DNA of 64,000 nucleotides, from positions 248,001 to 312,000 of the forward strand of contig JAVKFU010000018.1 in assembly GCA_040223695.1 (NCBI GenBank), in the 5' to 3' direction. Of this stretch, positions 49,576-57,854 are shown piece after piece. Below the pieces are notes generated by a model. That model made no database searches. It was not told the DNA's origin and saw only the letters and a program-made list of their open reading frames with translations. Source of the DNA: Deltaproteobacteria bacterium (GTDB lineage Bacteria > Desulfobacterota_D > UBA1144 > Nemesobacterales > UBA2774). The translations under genes were made by a program, and so were the position numbers. How positions within the stretch are numbered: the stretch's first letter is position 1; every line of letters begins with the position of its first letter.

Positions 49576-49604
49576 AAATTACCGTTATTCTTTGCGAAAG
49601 TCAA
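49576..49604 (-). promoter_or_regulatory. Probable promoter of tatA
   Basis: On the minus strand TTGACT (49599-49604), 17 bases, TAATTT (49576-49581). It lies 20 bases upstream of the start codon at 49556. GAGAGG lies between. Confidence 0.5.
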
Positions 49605-49678
49605 TCTAGTTGCAACTTCCGTATCCCCGGCCGGGTTATAAAATTTTAGGCGGAATTTTATATTCCGGAGCTTTTTCC

Positions 49679-49707
49679 TTGACACCTATATTCATGGATT
49701 CCATACT
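49679..49707 (+). promoter_or_regulatory. Probable promoter of the DUF883-like gene
   Basis: TTGACA (49679-49684), 17 bases, CATACT (49702-49707). The expected start is directly ahead of AGGAGG (49715-49720), so the leader would be only about 15 bases. Confidence 0.5.
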
Positions 49708-49729
49708 GATTGATAGGAGGTAAGATGCT

Positions 49730-50047
49730 ATGGACAACAATAACCAGATAAAGGAAAACATCGACGATGTCAAAGACGACGTTACAAGGATTCGCTCGGA
49801 CTTTTCCAATATTACCGAAAAGCTAATCGATATAAGCCGGAGCGCCTATTCTACAAAAAACAGGGAGCTTCAGGCCGAGGCGCGTAAATTGTACGACGAG
49901 CTTGCCGAGACGCTTGAGACGGGCAGGCTCCTGGGAAAGGGCGGTGTGGAGGAGGTCGAGCGCAAAATCGTGGAGAGGCCTTTCCTGAGCGTGCTTCTGG
50001 CGTTCCTGATGGGGATGCTTATTGGCAAATTGCACGAAAAGAGATAG
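49730..50047 (+). CDS. DUF883-like membrane-anchored helical protein
   Basis: The 105-residue protein resembles the ElaB/YqjD (DUF883) group. Residues 1-80 form a charged helix, and a single C-terminal hydrophobic segment (FLSVLLAFLMGMLIGKL) anchors it, ending in basic residues. E. coli members bind ribosomes at the membrane in stationary phase, but a similar role here is only by analogy. AGGAGG lies nine bases before the ATG. Next, 43 bases on, is mgtC on the same strand with a hairpin between. Confidence 0.72.
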   Translation: MDNNNQIKENIDDVKDDVTRIRSDFSNITEKLIDISRSAYSTKNRELQAEARKLYDELAETLETGRLLGKGGVEEVERKIVERPFLSVLLAFLMGMLIGKLHEKR

Positions 50048-50050
50048 GAA

Positions 50051-50079
50051 GCCTGATCCGACATAAGAACGGATCAGGC
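50051..50079. repeat. Perfect 10-bp inverted repeat
   Basis: GCCTGATCCG (50051-50060) pairs perfectly with CGGATCAGGC (50070-50079) around a nine-base loop. It lies between the DUF883-like stop and the mgtC start, with no T-run after it. It may be an mRNA processing or stability element, or an operator. Confidence 0.6.
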
Positions 50080-50090
50080 ATGAGTGAAAG

Positions 50091-50579
50091 ATGGAAATAG
50101 CAGAGCTGCTGGATTTCAGCCCGATTCAGCTCAGAATACTCATATACGTAGTCGTGTCGATGCTTCTAGGCGCTGTTGTGGGTCTCGACCGGGAGCTTGC
50201 GGATAAGCCCGCGGGACTCAGGACGCATATGCTCGTGGCGGGCTCGGCGACTTTACTCGTCTCGCTCGGCCAGATTATCGTGAGGGAATACGATATAAAT
50301 TCCGAGATACTCAGGTCTGACCCCATTCGTATAATAGAGGCGATAATTACCGGGGTGAGCTTTCTGGGAGCGGGGACTATCATAAGGAGAGGCGTTGGCA
50401 AAGTACAGGGGCTGACGACCGCGGCTACTTTATTGTTCGTCGCCTCGGTGGGAATATGCGTCGCATTGTCAAAGCTGCTTCTGGCCGTAGGCGTTACGGT
50501 GATCGCGCTCCTTACTCTTCGTGGAGTTGTTTTCGTGGAGAGAAGACTCGGATTCGGCCCTAAAAGCTCTGATGATTAA
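50091..50579 (+). CDS. MgtC/SapB family membrane protein
   Basis: The 162-residue protein has about four membrane helices with VVSMLLGAVVGLDRELADKPAGLRTH and GVSFLGAGTIIRR, the family hallmarks. MgtC proteins are linked to magnesium limitation and to control of F-type ATP synthase in Salmonella. This one is the short form without the C-terminal ACT-like domain. Its start has only a weak ribosome site 12 bases downstream of the inverted repeat. The next gene is 168 bases away. Confidence 0.88.
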   Translation: MEIAELLDFSPIQLRILIYVVVSMLLGAVVGLDRELADKPAGLRTHMLVAGSATLLVSLGQIIVREYDINSEILRSDPIRIIEAIITGVSFLGAGTIIRRGVGKVQGLTTAATLLFVASVGICVALSKLLLAVGVTVIALLTLRGVVFVERRLGFGPKSSDD

Positions 50580-50747
50580 CTTTTTTAATAAGCGGCTTAG
50601 TATATAAGCGCTTTATGTATGGTGAGCCCGGCAGGGTTTGTGGGGCGGGTTATTAAACAGCGATAAAAGCAGGGATTGTTTCCGTTCATGACCTGTGTTA
50701 GTTTAGAAGAAGGTTATGTGCTCAAAAAAATATCTGCGAGGTGAAAA

Positions 50748-50912
50748 ATGTTAGGATGGGCAGTGACTTTTTTAATAATAGCGATAATTGCGGGTATTCT
50801 CGGATTCGGAGGCATAGCCGGTACCGCTACCGGGATAGCCAAGATCCTGTTCTTTGTATTCCTCATCGTGTTTATCATATCCCTTATCTTCGGGCGGAGG
50901 CCGAGGGCCTGA
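50748..50912 (+). CDS. DUF1328 small membrane protein
   Basis: This 54-residue protein, [20 protein letters not shown] at the start, has two hydrophobic helices around [15 protein letters not shown] and ends GRRPRA. It matches DUF1328 (YtjA-like), widespread but of unknown function, often associated with stress. GCGAGGTG lies six bases before the ATG. It converges with the second NDH-2 gene, 33 bases apart. Confidence 0.85.
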   Translation: MLGWAVTFLIIAIIAGILGFGGIAGTATGIAKILFFVFLIVFIISLIFGRRPRA

Positions 50913-50945
50913 GCAATTTGAACGGATCCTCGTAGGGAATATAAA

Positions 50946-52268
50946 TCAGCCGCTGAGTTTTTTCTTCTTATTTTCTATAAGCGTGGCGGGCGTATCTCCG
51001 GTAATAAGCCTCACGCCCCTTTTTCTCGTGAAATAATTCCATGCCCACCTGAACAGGACGACTATTTTATTGTCGAATTCGATCAGATATCTGATGTGGA
51101 CAAACGCCCAGATGATCCACGCGAGGAATCCCGAGAGTTTAAACTTTCCAATCTCCGCCACGGCAGAGTTCCTTCCGATTACGGCGAGGCTCCCTTTATC
51201 AACGTATTTAAACGGTCCGGGCTCTTTCCCGTTTCTCCTGTCCTCTATCAGACGGGCGACGTATCTGCCTTCCTGCATCGCTACAGGGGCTACTCCGGGA
51301 AGCGGCTCGCCGTCCTTGCCGGAGAAATGAGCCAGGTCGCCTATTACGAATATATCGGGGTGACCAGGGACGCTCAGGTCGGACTCGACGATGACCCTTC
51401 CTCCTTTGTCGAGCACGGCTCCCGCGCGCTGCTCTATCACTTTGCCCAGAAAAGACGCTTTTACACCCGCTGTCCAAAGTATGGTCCTTGACTGTATTTC
51501 CTCCTCCTCGCCGTTTTTCTTTATCTTTACCTTGTTACCTTTGATCTCCGTAACCATCGTATTCAACCTGATAGTCACACCAAGGCATTTAAGCGATTCC
51601 TCCGCTTTGACGGATAGCTCGGGGGGATATGTGGGCAGGACATGGTCCAGGCCTTCGACAAGAATAATCTTCGAGTCCGCCGTGTTTATATTCCTGAAGT
51701 CGTGTTTCAGCGTGGTCCGTGTGAGCTCGCCTATTGTGCCCGCAAGCTCCACCCCTGTGGGGCCGGCTCCTATTATGAGGAAGGTCATCCACTCCTTCTG
51801 AATTTCGGGGTCCGTTTCCCGCTCAGCCGCCTCAAAAGAGAGGAGTATCTTGCGCCGCATCTCGAGGGCGTCTTCTACGGTTTTTAGGCCCGGGGCCGTT
51901 TCCGCCCACTCGTCGTGCCCGAAGTAGTGATGATGAGAACCGGTAGCTACAATGAGCGTATCGTATTCAACCTCGTCATCCCTCAGCAGCACCTTTTTTT
52001 CCCGGGGCAGTATATCTATCACTTCTCCCTTGAAAACATAGGTGTTTTTGTAGCGGTTAAGCATCATCCTGAGAGGTGAGGCGATTTCACCCGGGGAGAG
52101 CCATCCGGCGGCGACCTGGTACAGGAGGGGCTGAAAAAGATGGAAATTTCTCTTGTCTATGAGGGTTACCCTGAAATTCAAGCGTGAGAGTTCTTTAGCC
52201 GCGTATAGGCCGCCGAATCCTCCTCCCAGTATCACTACGCGATGAAGTTTTTCGTTTCCGCTTTCCAT
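50946..52268 (-). CDS. ndh: Type II NADH:quinone oxidoreductase (NDH-2), copy 2
   Basis: The 440-residue flavoprotein has ILGGGFGGLYAAKEL at the N-terminus for FAD, LIIGAGPTGVELAGTIGEL near residue 166 for NADH, and DIFVIGDLAHFSG. The C-terminal segment WIIWAFVHIRYLIEF is the membrane-associated part. It oxidises NADH and feeds quinone. It is a paralogue of the 9173-10492 protein but clearly different in sequence. AAGGATATT precedes the start. It is divergent from the antiporter gene. Confidence 0.93.
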   Translation of the reverse strand: MESGNEKLHRVVILGGGFGGLYAAKELSRLNFRVTLIDKRNFHLFQPLLYQVAAGWLSPGEIASPLRMMLNRYKNTYVFKGEVIDILPREKKVLLRDDEVEYDTLIVATGSHHHYFGHDEWAETAPGLKTVEDALEMRRKILLSFEAAERETDPEIQKEWMTFLIIGAGPTGVELAGTIGELTRTTLKHDFRNINTADSKIILVEGLDHVLPTYPPELSVKAEESLKCLGVTIRLNTMVTEIKGNKVKIKKNGEEEEIQSRTILWTAGVKASFLGKVIEQRAGAVLDKGGRVIVESDLSVPGHPDIFVIGDLAHFSGKDGEPLPGVAPVAMQEGRYVARLIEDRRNGKEPGPFKYVDKGSLAVIGRNSAVAEIGKFKLSGFLAWIIWAFVHIRYLIEFDNKIVVLFRWAWNYFTRKRGVRLITGDTPATLIENKKKKLSG

Positions 52269-52527
52269 AATATCCTTTATGTTATTATCACTGACTTATT
52301 GAAGTATTGCACTCGATAGATTTTTTGATTATTCAAAGAGTTTACTTCAAAAGGGTATTTAGAAGAAGGATGAAACCATAGTGGCCGTATATGTAATTCC
52401 GGTTCCGGGATTTTTATTAAAATTCTTGCAAAAATTTGAATCTGTGAGATTATTTCTCGTCGGCGGTCTGGCGGAGAATATTAATTGAAAATCGTTATGA
52501 TCCGATCAGGGCTTCCCGGGTGTTTAT

Positions 52528-54333
52528 ATGGATGAGCATTTATTAATAGGCTTTATAACAATAATTGTTCTCGGAATCGGCGCACAGTGGATAGCCTGGC
52601 GCATAGGGCTTCCCGCTATCCTCCTTCTTCTGATAAGCGGATTTATCGCGGGGCCCGCCACAGGTTTTATTGACCCGAATTTGATATTCGGAGAGCTTTT
52701 GCTTCCGATTGTTTCGGTATCGGTGGCGGTGATACTGTTCGAGGGGGGGTTAAGTCTAAAGTTCTCGGAGTTGCGCGAAATAAGGAAAGTCGTGCTCAGT
52801 CTCGTGACAATAGGCGTTATTGTCTCGTGGGCCGTTTCGTCCGTCGCCTCATATTACCTGTTCGGATTCGATTTCCGTCTGGCCGTGCTGCTCGGGGCGA
52901 TTCTGGTCGTCACGGGGCCTACGGTGATTATTCCCCTGCTGAGGGAAATAAGACCCTCCGGAAGGGTGGGTTCCATAATTAAATGGGAGGGGATAGTCAT
53001 AGACCCTATAGGGGCGCTTCTCGCGGTGCTGGTGTTCGAGGCTATCGTTGCGGGAGGGGTGGAGAAAGCGACGGAACAGGTCGCTTTCAGCGTATTGAAA
53101 TCTTTTATTCTGGGCGGCGTGATAGGTTTTGCAGGCGCACAGGCAATAATTTTTATTCTTAAAAAACACTGGGCGCCTGACCATCTGCAAAATCCTGTGT
53201 CACTGATGTTCGTGGTAGCCGCCTTCACGATCTCTAATTTCTTTCAGCATGAGTCGGGTCTTATCACCGTGACCATTATGGGCATTGTGCTTGCCAATCA
53301 GAAGACCGTAAGCATAAAGCACATAATGGAATTTAAGGAGACCCTTCGGGTTCTTTTTATCGCGAGTCTTTTCATTATACTGGCCGCAAGGCTTACGGCT
53401 GAGGATGTGAAGTATCTGGCAACTTTCGTCAGCATAGTTTTCCTGCTCGTTTTATTCTTCATTGCCCGTCCTCTGAGCGTATTTGTCTCGACTTTCCGGA
53501 GCGGCTTGAATTTCAAAGAGAAGCTTTTTCTGTCCTGGATGGCTCCACGGGGTATTGTCGCGGCCGCCGTATCTTCTGTCTTTGCCCTGCGGCTCGAGCA
53601 GGTTGGTTTTGATCAGGCCGGGGATCTGGTCGATGTAACGTTTCTTGTAATTACCGCGACGGTGGCCGTTTACGGTCTTACCGCGAGTCCTCTGGCCAGG
53701 CGTCTGGGTATAGCCAAGCCTAACCCCCAGGGGGTACTGATAGTCGGGGCCCACAGCTGGGCGAGAACTATCGCGAAATTCCTTCATGAAAACAGCTACC
53801 AGGTGACTATGGTTGACTCAAACTGGACCAATATTTCCGCCGCACGGCAGGACGGTATCAAGGCGTACTACGAGAATATACTCCTTGAAGACGTCTCCGA
53901 GGATATAGACCTCGACGATATAGGCAAGCTCCTTGCGCTTACTCCGAACGACGAGGTAAATTCCCTGGCGGCGCTCCATTTCATCGAGTACTTCGGACGG
54001 TCTAATGTATATCAGCTTACGAGACAGTCCAAGACCAGGACAATGTCCGAACAGAGCATACCGAAGCACCTGAGCGGAAGGCTGCTTTTCATCCCGGAGG
54101 CTACTTATACGAACCTTTCGAAGAGATTCGGCGCGGGCGCAGTAATCAAGAAAACCCCGCTCACCGAGGAGTTCACCTACGAGTCTTTCAAATCACATTA
54201 CGGGGAAAGAGCCATTCCGCTTTTCCTTATCAGGGAAAACGGTGAGCTTGCTGTATTCGCTCATGATAACGCACCCGTTCCTCAGCCCGGACAGCAGATT
54301 GTGGCGCTTGTGAGCAATGGTGAGGAGGAGTGA
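52528..54333 (+). CDS. CPA1-type cation:proton antiporter with TrkA-N domain
   Basis: The 601-residue protein has about twelve membrane helices in residues 1-385, with LFEGGLSLKFSELREI and GPTVIIPLLREIRP, as in NhaP-like antiporters. A TrkA-N nucleotide-binding domain from about residue 400 begins GVLIVGAHSWARTIAKFL. A short TrkA-C-like end follows. It exchanges sodium or potassium for protons, likely gated by NAD(H). The start has no strong ribosome site. The 259-base upstream region is shared with the divergent NDH-2 gene. The second repeat copy lies just downstream. Confidence 0.9.
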   Translation: MDEHLLIGFITIIVLGIGAQWIAWRIGLPAILLLLISGFIAGPATGFIDPNLIFGELLLPIVSVSVAVILFEGGLSLKFSELREIRKVVLSLVTIGVIVSWAVSSVASYYLFGFDFRLAVLLGAILVVTGPTVIIPLLREIRPSGRVGSIIKWEGIVIDPIGALLAVLVFEAIVAGGVEKATEQVAFSVLKSFILGGVIGFAGAQAIIFILKKHWAPDHLQNPVSLMFVVAAFTISNFFQHESGLITVTIMGIVLANQKTVSIKHIMEFKETLRVLFIASLFIILAARLTAEDVKYLATFVSIVFLLVLFFIARPLSVFVSTFRSGLNFKEKLFLSWMAPRGIVAAAVSSVFALRLEQVGFDQAGDLVDVTFLVITATVAVYGLTASPLARRLGIAKPNPQGVLIVGAHSWARTIAKFLHENSYQVTMVDSNWTNISAARQDGIKAYYENILLEDVSEDIDLDDIGKLLALTPNDEVNSLAALHFIEYFGRSNVYQLTRQSKTRTMSEQSIPKHLSGRLLFIPEATYTNLSKRFGAGAVIKKTPLTEEFTYESFKSHYGERAIPLFLIRENGELAVFAHDNAPVPQPGQQIVALVSNGEEE

Positions 54334-54370
54334 TTGCGGCATTCGCCGCCCCTCAGCTTTGCAATGGCAT

Positions 54371-54397
54371 GCTTCGACCGGGCTCAGGATGAGCGGG
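54371..54397 (+). repeat. Degenerate intergenic motif, copy B
   Basis: GCTTCGACCGGGCTCAGG then ATGAGCGGG matches the pattern of the copies at 49097 and 54700. CTTCGA and GGCTCAG are intact, the most complete of the three. Confidence 0.4.
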
Positions 54398-54459
54398 TTT
54401 TAAGACGAGATGCCGCAGAGGGTTCGCCACTTCGCAATGGCATAAAAGGCCGAAGGAGT

Positions 54460-54648
54460 TTCTTCTTTTCCTTGATGAAAAGAAGCAAAAATCACCGACT
54501 TAACAGAAATAGCTAAAAATAAATTACTACATCTAAAATATTTTAATTCCCCCCCCCCGCAAGCCTAAAATATTTTTACGATTGCGTAATTTATTTTTTT
54601 AACGCAATTTCAGTAATGTCGGGATAGGAAAAAGCCTGGATTCGGAAA
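54460..54648 (+). repeat. 189-bp AT-rich direct repeat, copy 2
   Basis: Identical to 48752-48938 apart from two extra C in the C-run (ten against eight), and in the same orientation. The flanks of the two copies differ at once on both sides, so the copied unit ends at TTCTTCTTTTCC on the left and CGGAAA on the right. The 5.5 kb between holds tatA, DUF883-like, mgtC, DUF1328, ndh and the antiporter gene. Confidence 0.9.
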
Positions 54649-54699
54649 TAAATTCAGAATGACGGATTTTAGGGTACAGGAGAAAGAAAAGTTGTTCAA

Positions 54700-54726
54700 C
54701 CCTTCCACAGGCTCCGTACGAACGGG
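54700..54726 (+). repeat. Degenerate intergenic motif, copy C
   Basis: CCCTTCCACAGGCTCCG then TACGAACGGG is the third partial match to the motifs at 49097 and 54371. Confidence 0.35.
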
Positions 54727-54783
54727 TTAAGCTCTAGATTGAAGGTAATGACAATTTTGTGCCGGTGCTGTTGATCGGTTGAA

Positions 54784-55116
54784 TCAACCCGTAAGGGCGG
54801 CCAGGATATAGCTAACGATAAACATCCCTACTATTATGAGAAGCATCACTACAGGGGGCTTCCCGCTGTAGCCCTTGTGAGCGTTGGGGACGCTCGACTG
54901 CTTAAAACTATCCCTTCTCTCCATAAGGCCTTTCTTGGGGGCATCGTGTTTTTCAGGAGCGACAGGCTCTTCGGGTTTGGTTTCCTTTCCGCCCCCGGTC
55001 TCCTTTGCTTCTGCCACGGATTCTATCTCTTCGGCGGATTCCGCTTCTTTCTTTACTTCGGCGTCCTGACTTTCTTCTTCAATTTTATTTGTTTCTTCTT
55101 TTTCGCTCTCGCTCAT
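54784..55116 (-). CDS. Small acidic membrane-anchored protein
   Basis: The 110-residue protein is rich in glutamate and lysine for its first 75 residues, a disordered charged tail. It ends with one hydrophobic helix (VVMLLIIVGMFIVSYILAAL). No family is recognised. It may face the cytoplasm with its tail, since no signal peptide exists. GCGAGGTAATTAGA precedes the start. It lies 34 bases downstream of the CBS gene on the same strand, so the two form a likely operon. Confidence 0.68.
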   Translation of the reverse strand: MSESEKEETNKIEEESQDAEVKKEAESAEEIESVAEAKETGGGKETKPEEPVAPEKHDAPKKGLMERRDSFKQSSVPNAHKGYSGKPPVVMLLIIVGMFIVSYILAALTG

Positions 55117-55150
55117 TCTAATTACCTCGCAGGTGATATATCAATCAGTA

Positions 55151-55609
55151 TCAGGACATTTCCTTTATGTAAGGTCCGAACGCGTATTCCTGGGCTACCT
55201 TGAGCTGGTACTTGAGCTCCTGTATGAGCCTTCTCTGTAAATCGCTCCACGCGAGCATGCCGTAATATTCGCCGTCCTGATCGAGTATGAAGAGGTGTGA
55301 TATGCTGTGTTCATTCATCAGGTCCAGGCATTCGTAAAATGATGTGTCGAGATTGACCGTATGCAGTTTGGTACTCATTATATCGGCGATCTTTACGTCG
55401 GAAGGCTTTTTGCCGAGCGCTACAATCTTGGTTGCGAAATCGCTGTGCCCCACAACACCCACGATCTGCCCGTCTTTCATGACGCCTGTAGTCCTCACCT
55501 TGAAGTTCCTGAGTTTGAGAGCAGCGATGTCGGCGGTATCGTCAGCACCCACAAAAAACACCTTGTCTCTCGCGCCGATTAAATCCCGTACTTTTAATTC
55601 TTCTAACAT
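55151..55609 (-). CDS. Two-CBS-domain protein
   Basis: The 152-residue protein has two CBS motifs, at about 5-65 and 75-135, with GVVGHSDFATKIVALGKKP in the first and the GMLAWSDLQRRLIQEL end of the second. CBS pairs bind adenosine nucleotides and sense energy state. No catalytic domain is attached, so it would regulate another protein. AGGGGGTAAG precedes the start. It leads an operon with the small acidic membrane protein, which might be its partner. Confidence 0.87.
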   Translation of the reverse strand: MLEELKVRDLIGARDKVFFVGADDTADIAALKLRNFKVRTTGVMKDGQIVGVVGHSDFATKIVALGKKPSDVKIADIMSTKLHTVNLDTSFYECLDLMNEHSISHLFILDQDGEYYGMLAWSDLQRRLIQELKYQLKVAQEYAFGPYIKEMS

Positions 55610-55934
55610 GGATGCTTACCCCCTTTTGCGAGATTTTAATATTTTAATCCAATAATCCCATCTTATTACATAGTAGCACAAAACTCAAATTGAAAAAACC
55701 CCTTTTTTCACGGTTATACCGGGGCTGCATTTTGTTACAGCTCACACCCTTTGATTTTATGTTAATTCGTCGTTCTCATTTGTATTTTAAAATCACAATG
55801 TTGATGGGACGTTAAAAACGTCTTTCCACTTGAATTCAGACGCTGTAACCAATAAAATAAAATGTTGAAGTGAAGCGTTTTAGAATTTTTTAGAATCAAA
55901 AGTTTTAAAAATTTCGTTAATCAGGAGGTATGAG
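55610..55934. other. 325-base intergenic region between divergent genes
   Basis: The sequence is AT-rich and contains the sulfurtransferase promoter at 55830-55858. The CBS operon promoter was not identified with confidence. No RNA gene or open frame of interest was seen. Confidence 0.4.
55830..55858 (+). promoter_or_regulatory. Probable promoter of the sulfurtransferase gene
   Basis: TTGAAT (55830-55835), 17 bases, TAAAAT (55853-55858). The start of the gene is 77 bases further on. Confidence 0.45.
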
Positions 55935-56780
55935 ATGGCAGATTACGCACACCCCGAAGTGCTGGTTAGCACGGAGTGGGTCTCGGAGCACCTTGACGAC
56001 CCGGATATAAGAATAGTAGAGTCGGACGAGGACGTATTGTTATACGATGTGGGGCATATAGAAGGCGCAGTCAAGGTTGACTGGCAGACGGACCTCCAGG
56101 ATCAGCTGGTTAGGGATTATATAGACAAGGATAAATTCGAGGGGCTTATGTCTCAAAAGGGCATCTCCAATGATACCACGGTCGTATTTTACGGCGACAA
56201 GAATAACTGGTGGGCTTGCTACGCGTTCTGGGTATTCAAGCTTTTCGGGCACGAGAGGTGTCTGATTATGAACGGAGGCAGGCAGAAGTGGGTGGAAGAA
56301 GACCGCCCGCTTACCAGGGAAGTTCCCGATTACCCGAAGACGGATTACAAAGTCTCCGGCACAAATGAATCGATCCGGGCCTTCAGGGATGAAGTAACGA
56401 AACATATCGGTTCGAATAATCCTCTCATAGACGTGCGCTCCCCCAAGGAGTACTCGGGCGAGCTTCTCCATATGGAAGCCTACCCTCAGGAAGGCGCTCT
56501 CAGGGGCGGACACATACCGGGCGCCGCGAATGTGCCCTGGGCTACTGCTGTTAACGAGGACGGTACTTTTAAGTCCGCCGACGATCTCAAGTCCATTTAT
56601 ATGGAAGAGAAGGGGCTGAAGAACGGGGATGACGTGATCGCCTACTGCAGGATAGGGGAGAGGTCCTCCCACACGTGGTTCGTGTTGACTTATCTTCTCG
56701 GTTTCGACAAGGTAAGAAATTACGACGGGTCTTGGACCGAATGGGGCAACCTTGTCAGAGCGCCTATCGAAAAGCCCTGA
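55935..56780 (+). CDS. Thiosulfate/3-mercaptopyruvate-type sulfurtransferase (tandem rhodanese)
   Basis: The 281-residue protein has two rhodanese domains. The C-terminal one is active with Cys in [12 protein letters not shown]; the N-terminal one lacks the cysteine and is structural. It transfers sulfur from thiosulfate or a similar donor to cyanide or to cell acceptors. GGAGGTATGAG gives a strong start. SufE- and SufU-like genes follow on the same strand, so it may feed sulfur to iron-sulfur cluster assembly, in place of or beside a cysteine desulfurase. Confidence 0.92.
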   Translation: MADYAHPEVLVSTEWVSEHLDDPDIRIVESDEDVLLYDVGHIEGAVKVDWQTDLQDQLVRDYIDKDKFEGLMSQKGISNDTTVVFYGDKNNWWACYAFWVFKLFGHERCLIMNGGRQKWVEEDRPLTREVPDYPKTDYKVSGTNESIRAFRDEVTKHIGSNNPLIDVRSPKEYSGELLHMEAYPQEGALRGGHIPGAANVPWATAVNEDGTFKSADDLKSIYMEEKGLKNGDDVIAYCRIGERSSHTWFVLTYLLGFDKVRNYDGSWTEWGNLVRAPIEKP

Positions 56781-56893
56781 GAAGGATAGAGGGTTTATAT
56801 AATTACTGGATGCGAAACTTCGAGGGCCGCATTCTTATTTTATGAAGGGTTGGTTCTGTATGCTTATATATTTGATACGGAAAATATATTAAG

Positions 56894-57316
56894 ATGAAAA
56901 TCGATGAAATTATAGATCAGTTCAGGGAAGCTGATTATCAGGAGACACTTGCGATGCTCCTTGATTACTCGGAGGGCCTCCCGGAGCTTCCGCAGGAATA
57001 CGAGGAGGCGCGGGACGCGGGTTTCAACCGGGTTCCCGAGTGTGAGACCCCCGTATTTGTTTTCATTGACGTTAAGGACGGACGGGTTCGGATTTATGCG
57101 GATGTGCCTGAGGAATCGCCGACGGTGAGGGGGTTTGTAGCCCTTCTGGTCGATGCCTTCAACGGTGTGACGGCTGAGGAGGTATTATCAGCGCCCGAAA
57201 ACCTGATAAGCAGCCTGAGTCTGGACCAGAAACTCGGAACCAGACGCATGTTCGGCCTGAGCGCGGTCTATAACCGTATCAAAAGCGAAGTCAAAAAAGC
57301 GGGCGGGCTTCAGTGA
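56894..57316 (+). CDS. sufE: SufE-like sulfur acceptor protein
   Basis: The 140-residue protein has the SufE fold with the active cysteine at Cys50 in RVPECETPVFVF and a conserved RGFVALLVDAFNG segment. It accepts persulfide sulfur from a desulfurase and hands it on. The conserved spacing and length (E. coli SufE is 138 residues) support the call. The ribosome site is weak. It lies 113 bases after the sulfurtransferase gene, so the three sulfur genes probably form one unit. Confidence 0.88.
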   Translation: MKIDEIIDQFREADYQETLAMLLDYSEGLPELPQEYEEARDAGFNRVPECETPVFVFIDVKDGRVRIYADVPEESPTVRGFVALLVDAFNGVTAEEVLSAPENLISSLSLDQKLGTRRMFGLSAVYNRIKSEVKKAGGLQ

Positions 57317-57381
57317 GCGGACAATTCGTTTATTAATACCCCCTCAAATCCGGGATAATCTATTTCTAAAGAGACGGCAAA

Positions 57382-57801
57382 ATGGATCATGAAGAATTGA
57401 TGGAGCTTATACTCGACCATTACAAAAACCCGAGGAACTACGGGGCCGTGAAAAATGCCTCTGTGGTTCAGGAGGGTGGAAATCCCGGATGCGGCGACAT
57501 TGTGACCGTGTACATGGATGTCGATGAAGACGGTGTAATAAAAAAGGCGAGTTTTGAAGGGGAGGGGTGCATGGTGAGTCAGTCGGGCACCTCTCTGATA
57601 CTTGAAGGTGTAGAGGGTAAAACAGTATCGGAAATCGAGGAAATGTCTCCCGCTGTTGTCACTCAAATACTGGGAAAGAGGCTCGTTACCACACGACCCA
57701 AGTGCGCGTATCTGGGCTTTAACACTCTGAAAACAGCCGTTAAGCAGTGGCGCGTTAAAAATATGTCCGAGTCTCTGTCGCGCGAGCGGTCAGTCCCCTG
57801 A
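57382..57801 (+). CDS. sufU: SufU/IscU-like iron-sulfur scaffold protein
   Basis: The 139-residue protein shows the SufU signature: Cys37 and Asp39 in NPGCGD, Cys63 in GEGCMVSQSGTS, and Cys108 in RPKCAYLGF. These coordinate zinc or a nascent [2Fe-2S] cluster. It follows sufE after 65 bases. No sufS or sufBCD is in the window, so the desulfurase must be elsewhere or replaced by the rhodanese. It converges with the cyclic-nucleotide-binding gene, 53 bases apart. Confidence 0.92.
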   Translation: MDHEELMELILDHYKNPRNYGAVKNASVVQEGGNPGCGDIVTVYMDVDEDGVIKKASFEGEGCMVSQSGTSLILEGVEGKTVSEIEEMSPAVVTQILGKRLVTTRPKCAYLGFNTLKTAVKQWRVKNMSESLSRERSVP

Positions 57802-57854
57802 TTACCCGAGTTCCGCGGCAAATCGGCAATTAACCCGCAGTCGTTTCAGAAAAG

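Larger units (their letters stand above)
54334..54783. other. 450-base gene-free region with repeats
   Basis: A small GCGGC-ATTC-GCCGC hairpin follows the antiporter stop. Degenerate motif copies occur at 54371-54397 and 54700-54726, and the second 189-base repeat at 54460-54648. No gene was found. The region mirrors the make-up of 48649-49313. Confidence 0.6.

Noticed and set aside
48752-54648. The repeat-bounded block considered as a composite transposon or genomic island
   Set aside because: No transposase, integrase or target-site duplication is visible, and the genes inside look like ordinary chromosomal functions. Only the direct repeat itself can be supported.
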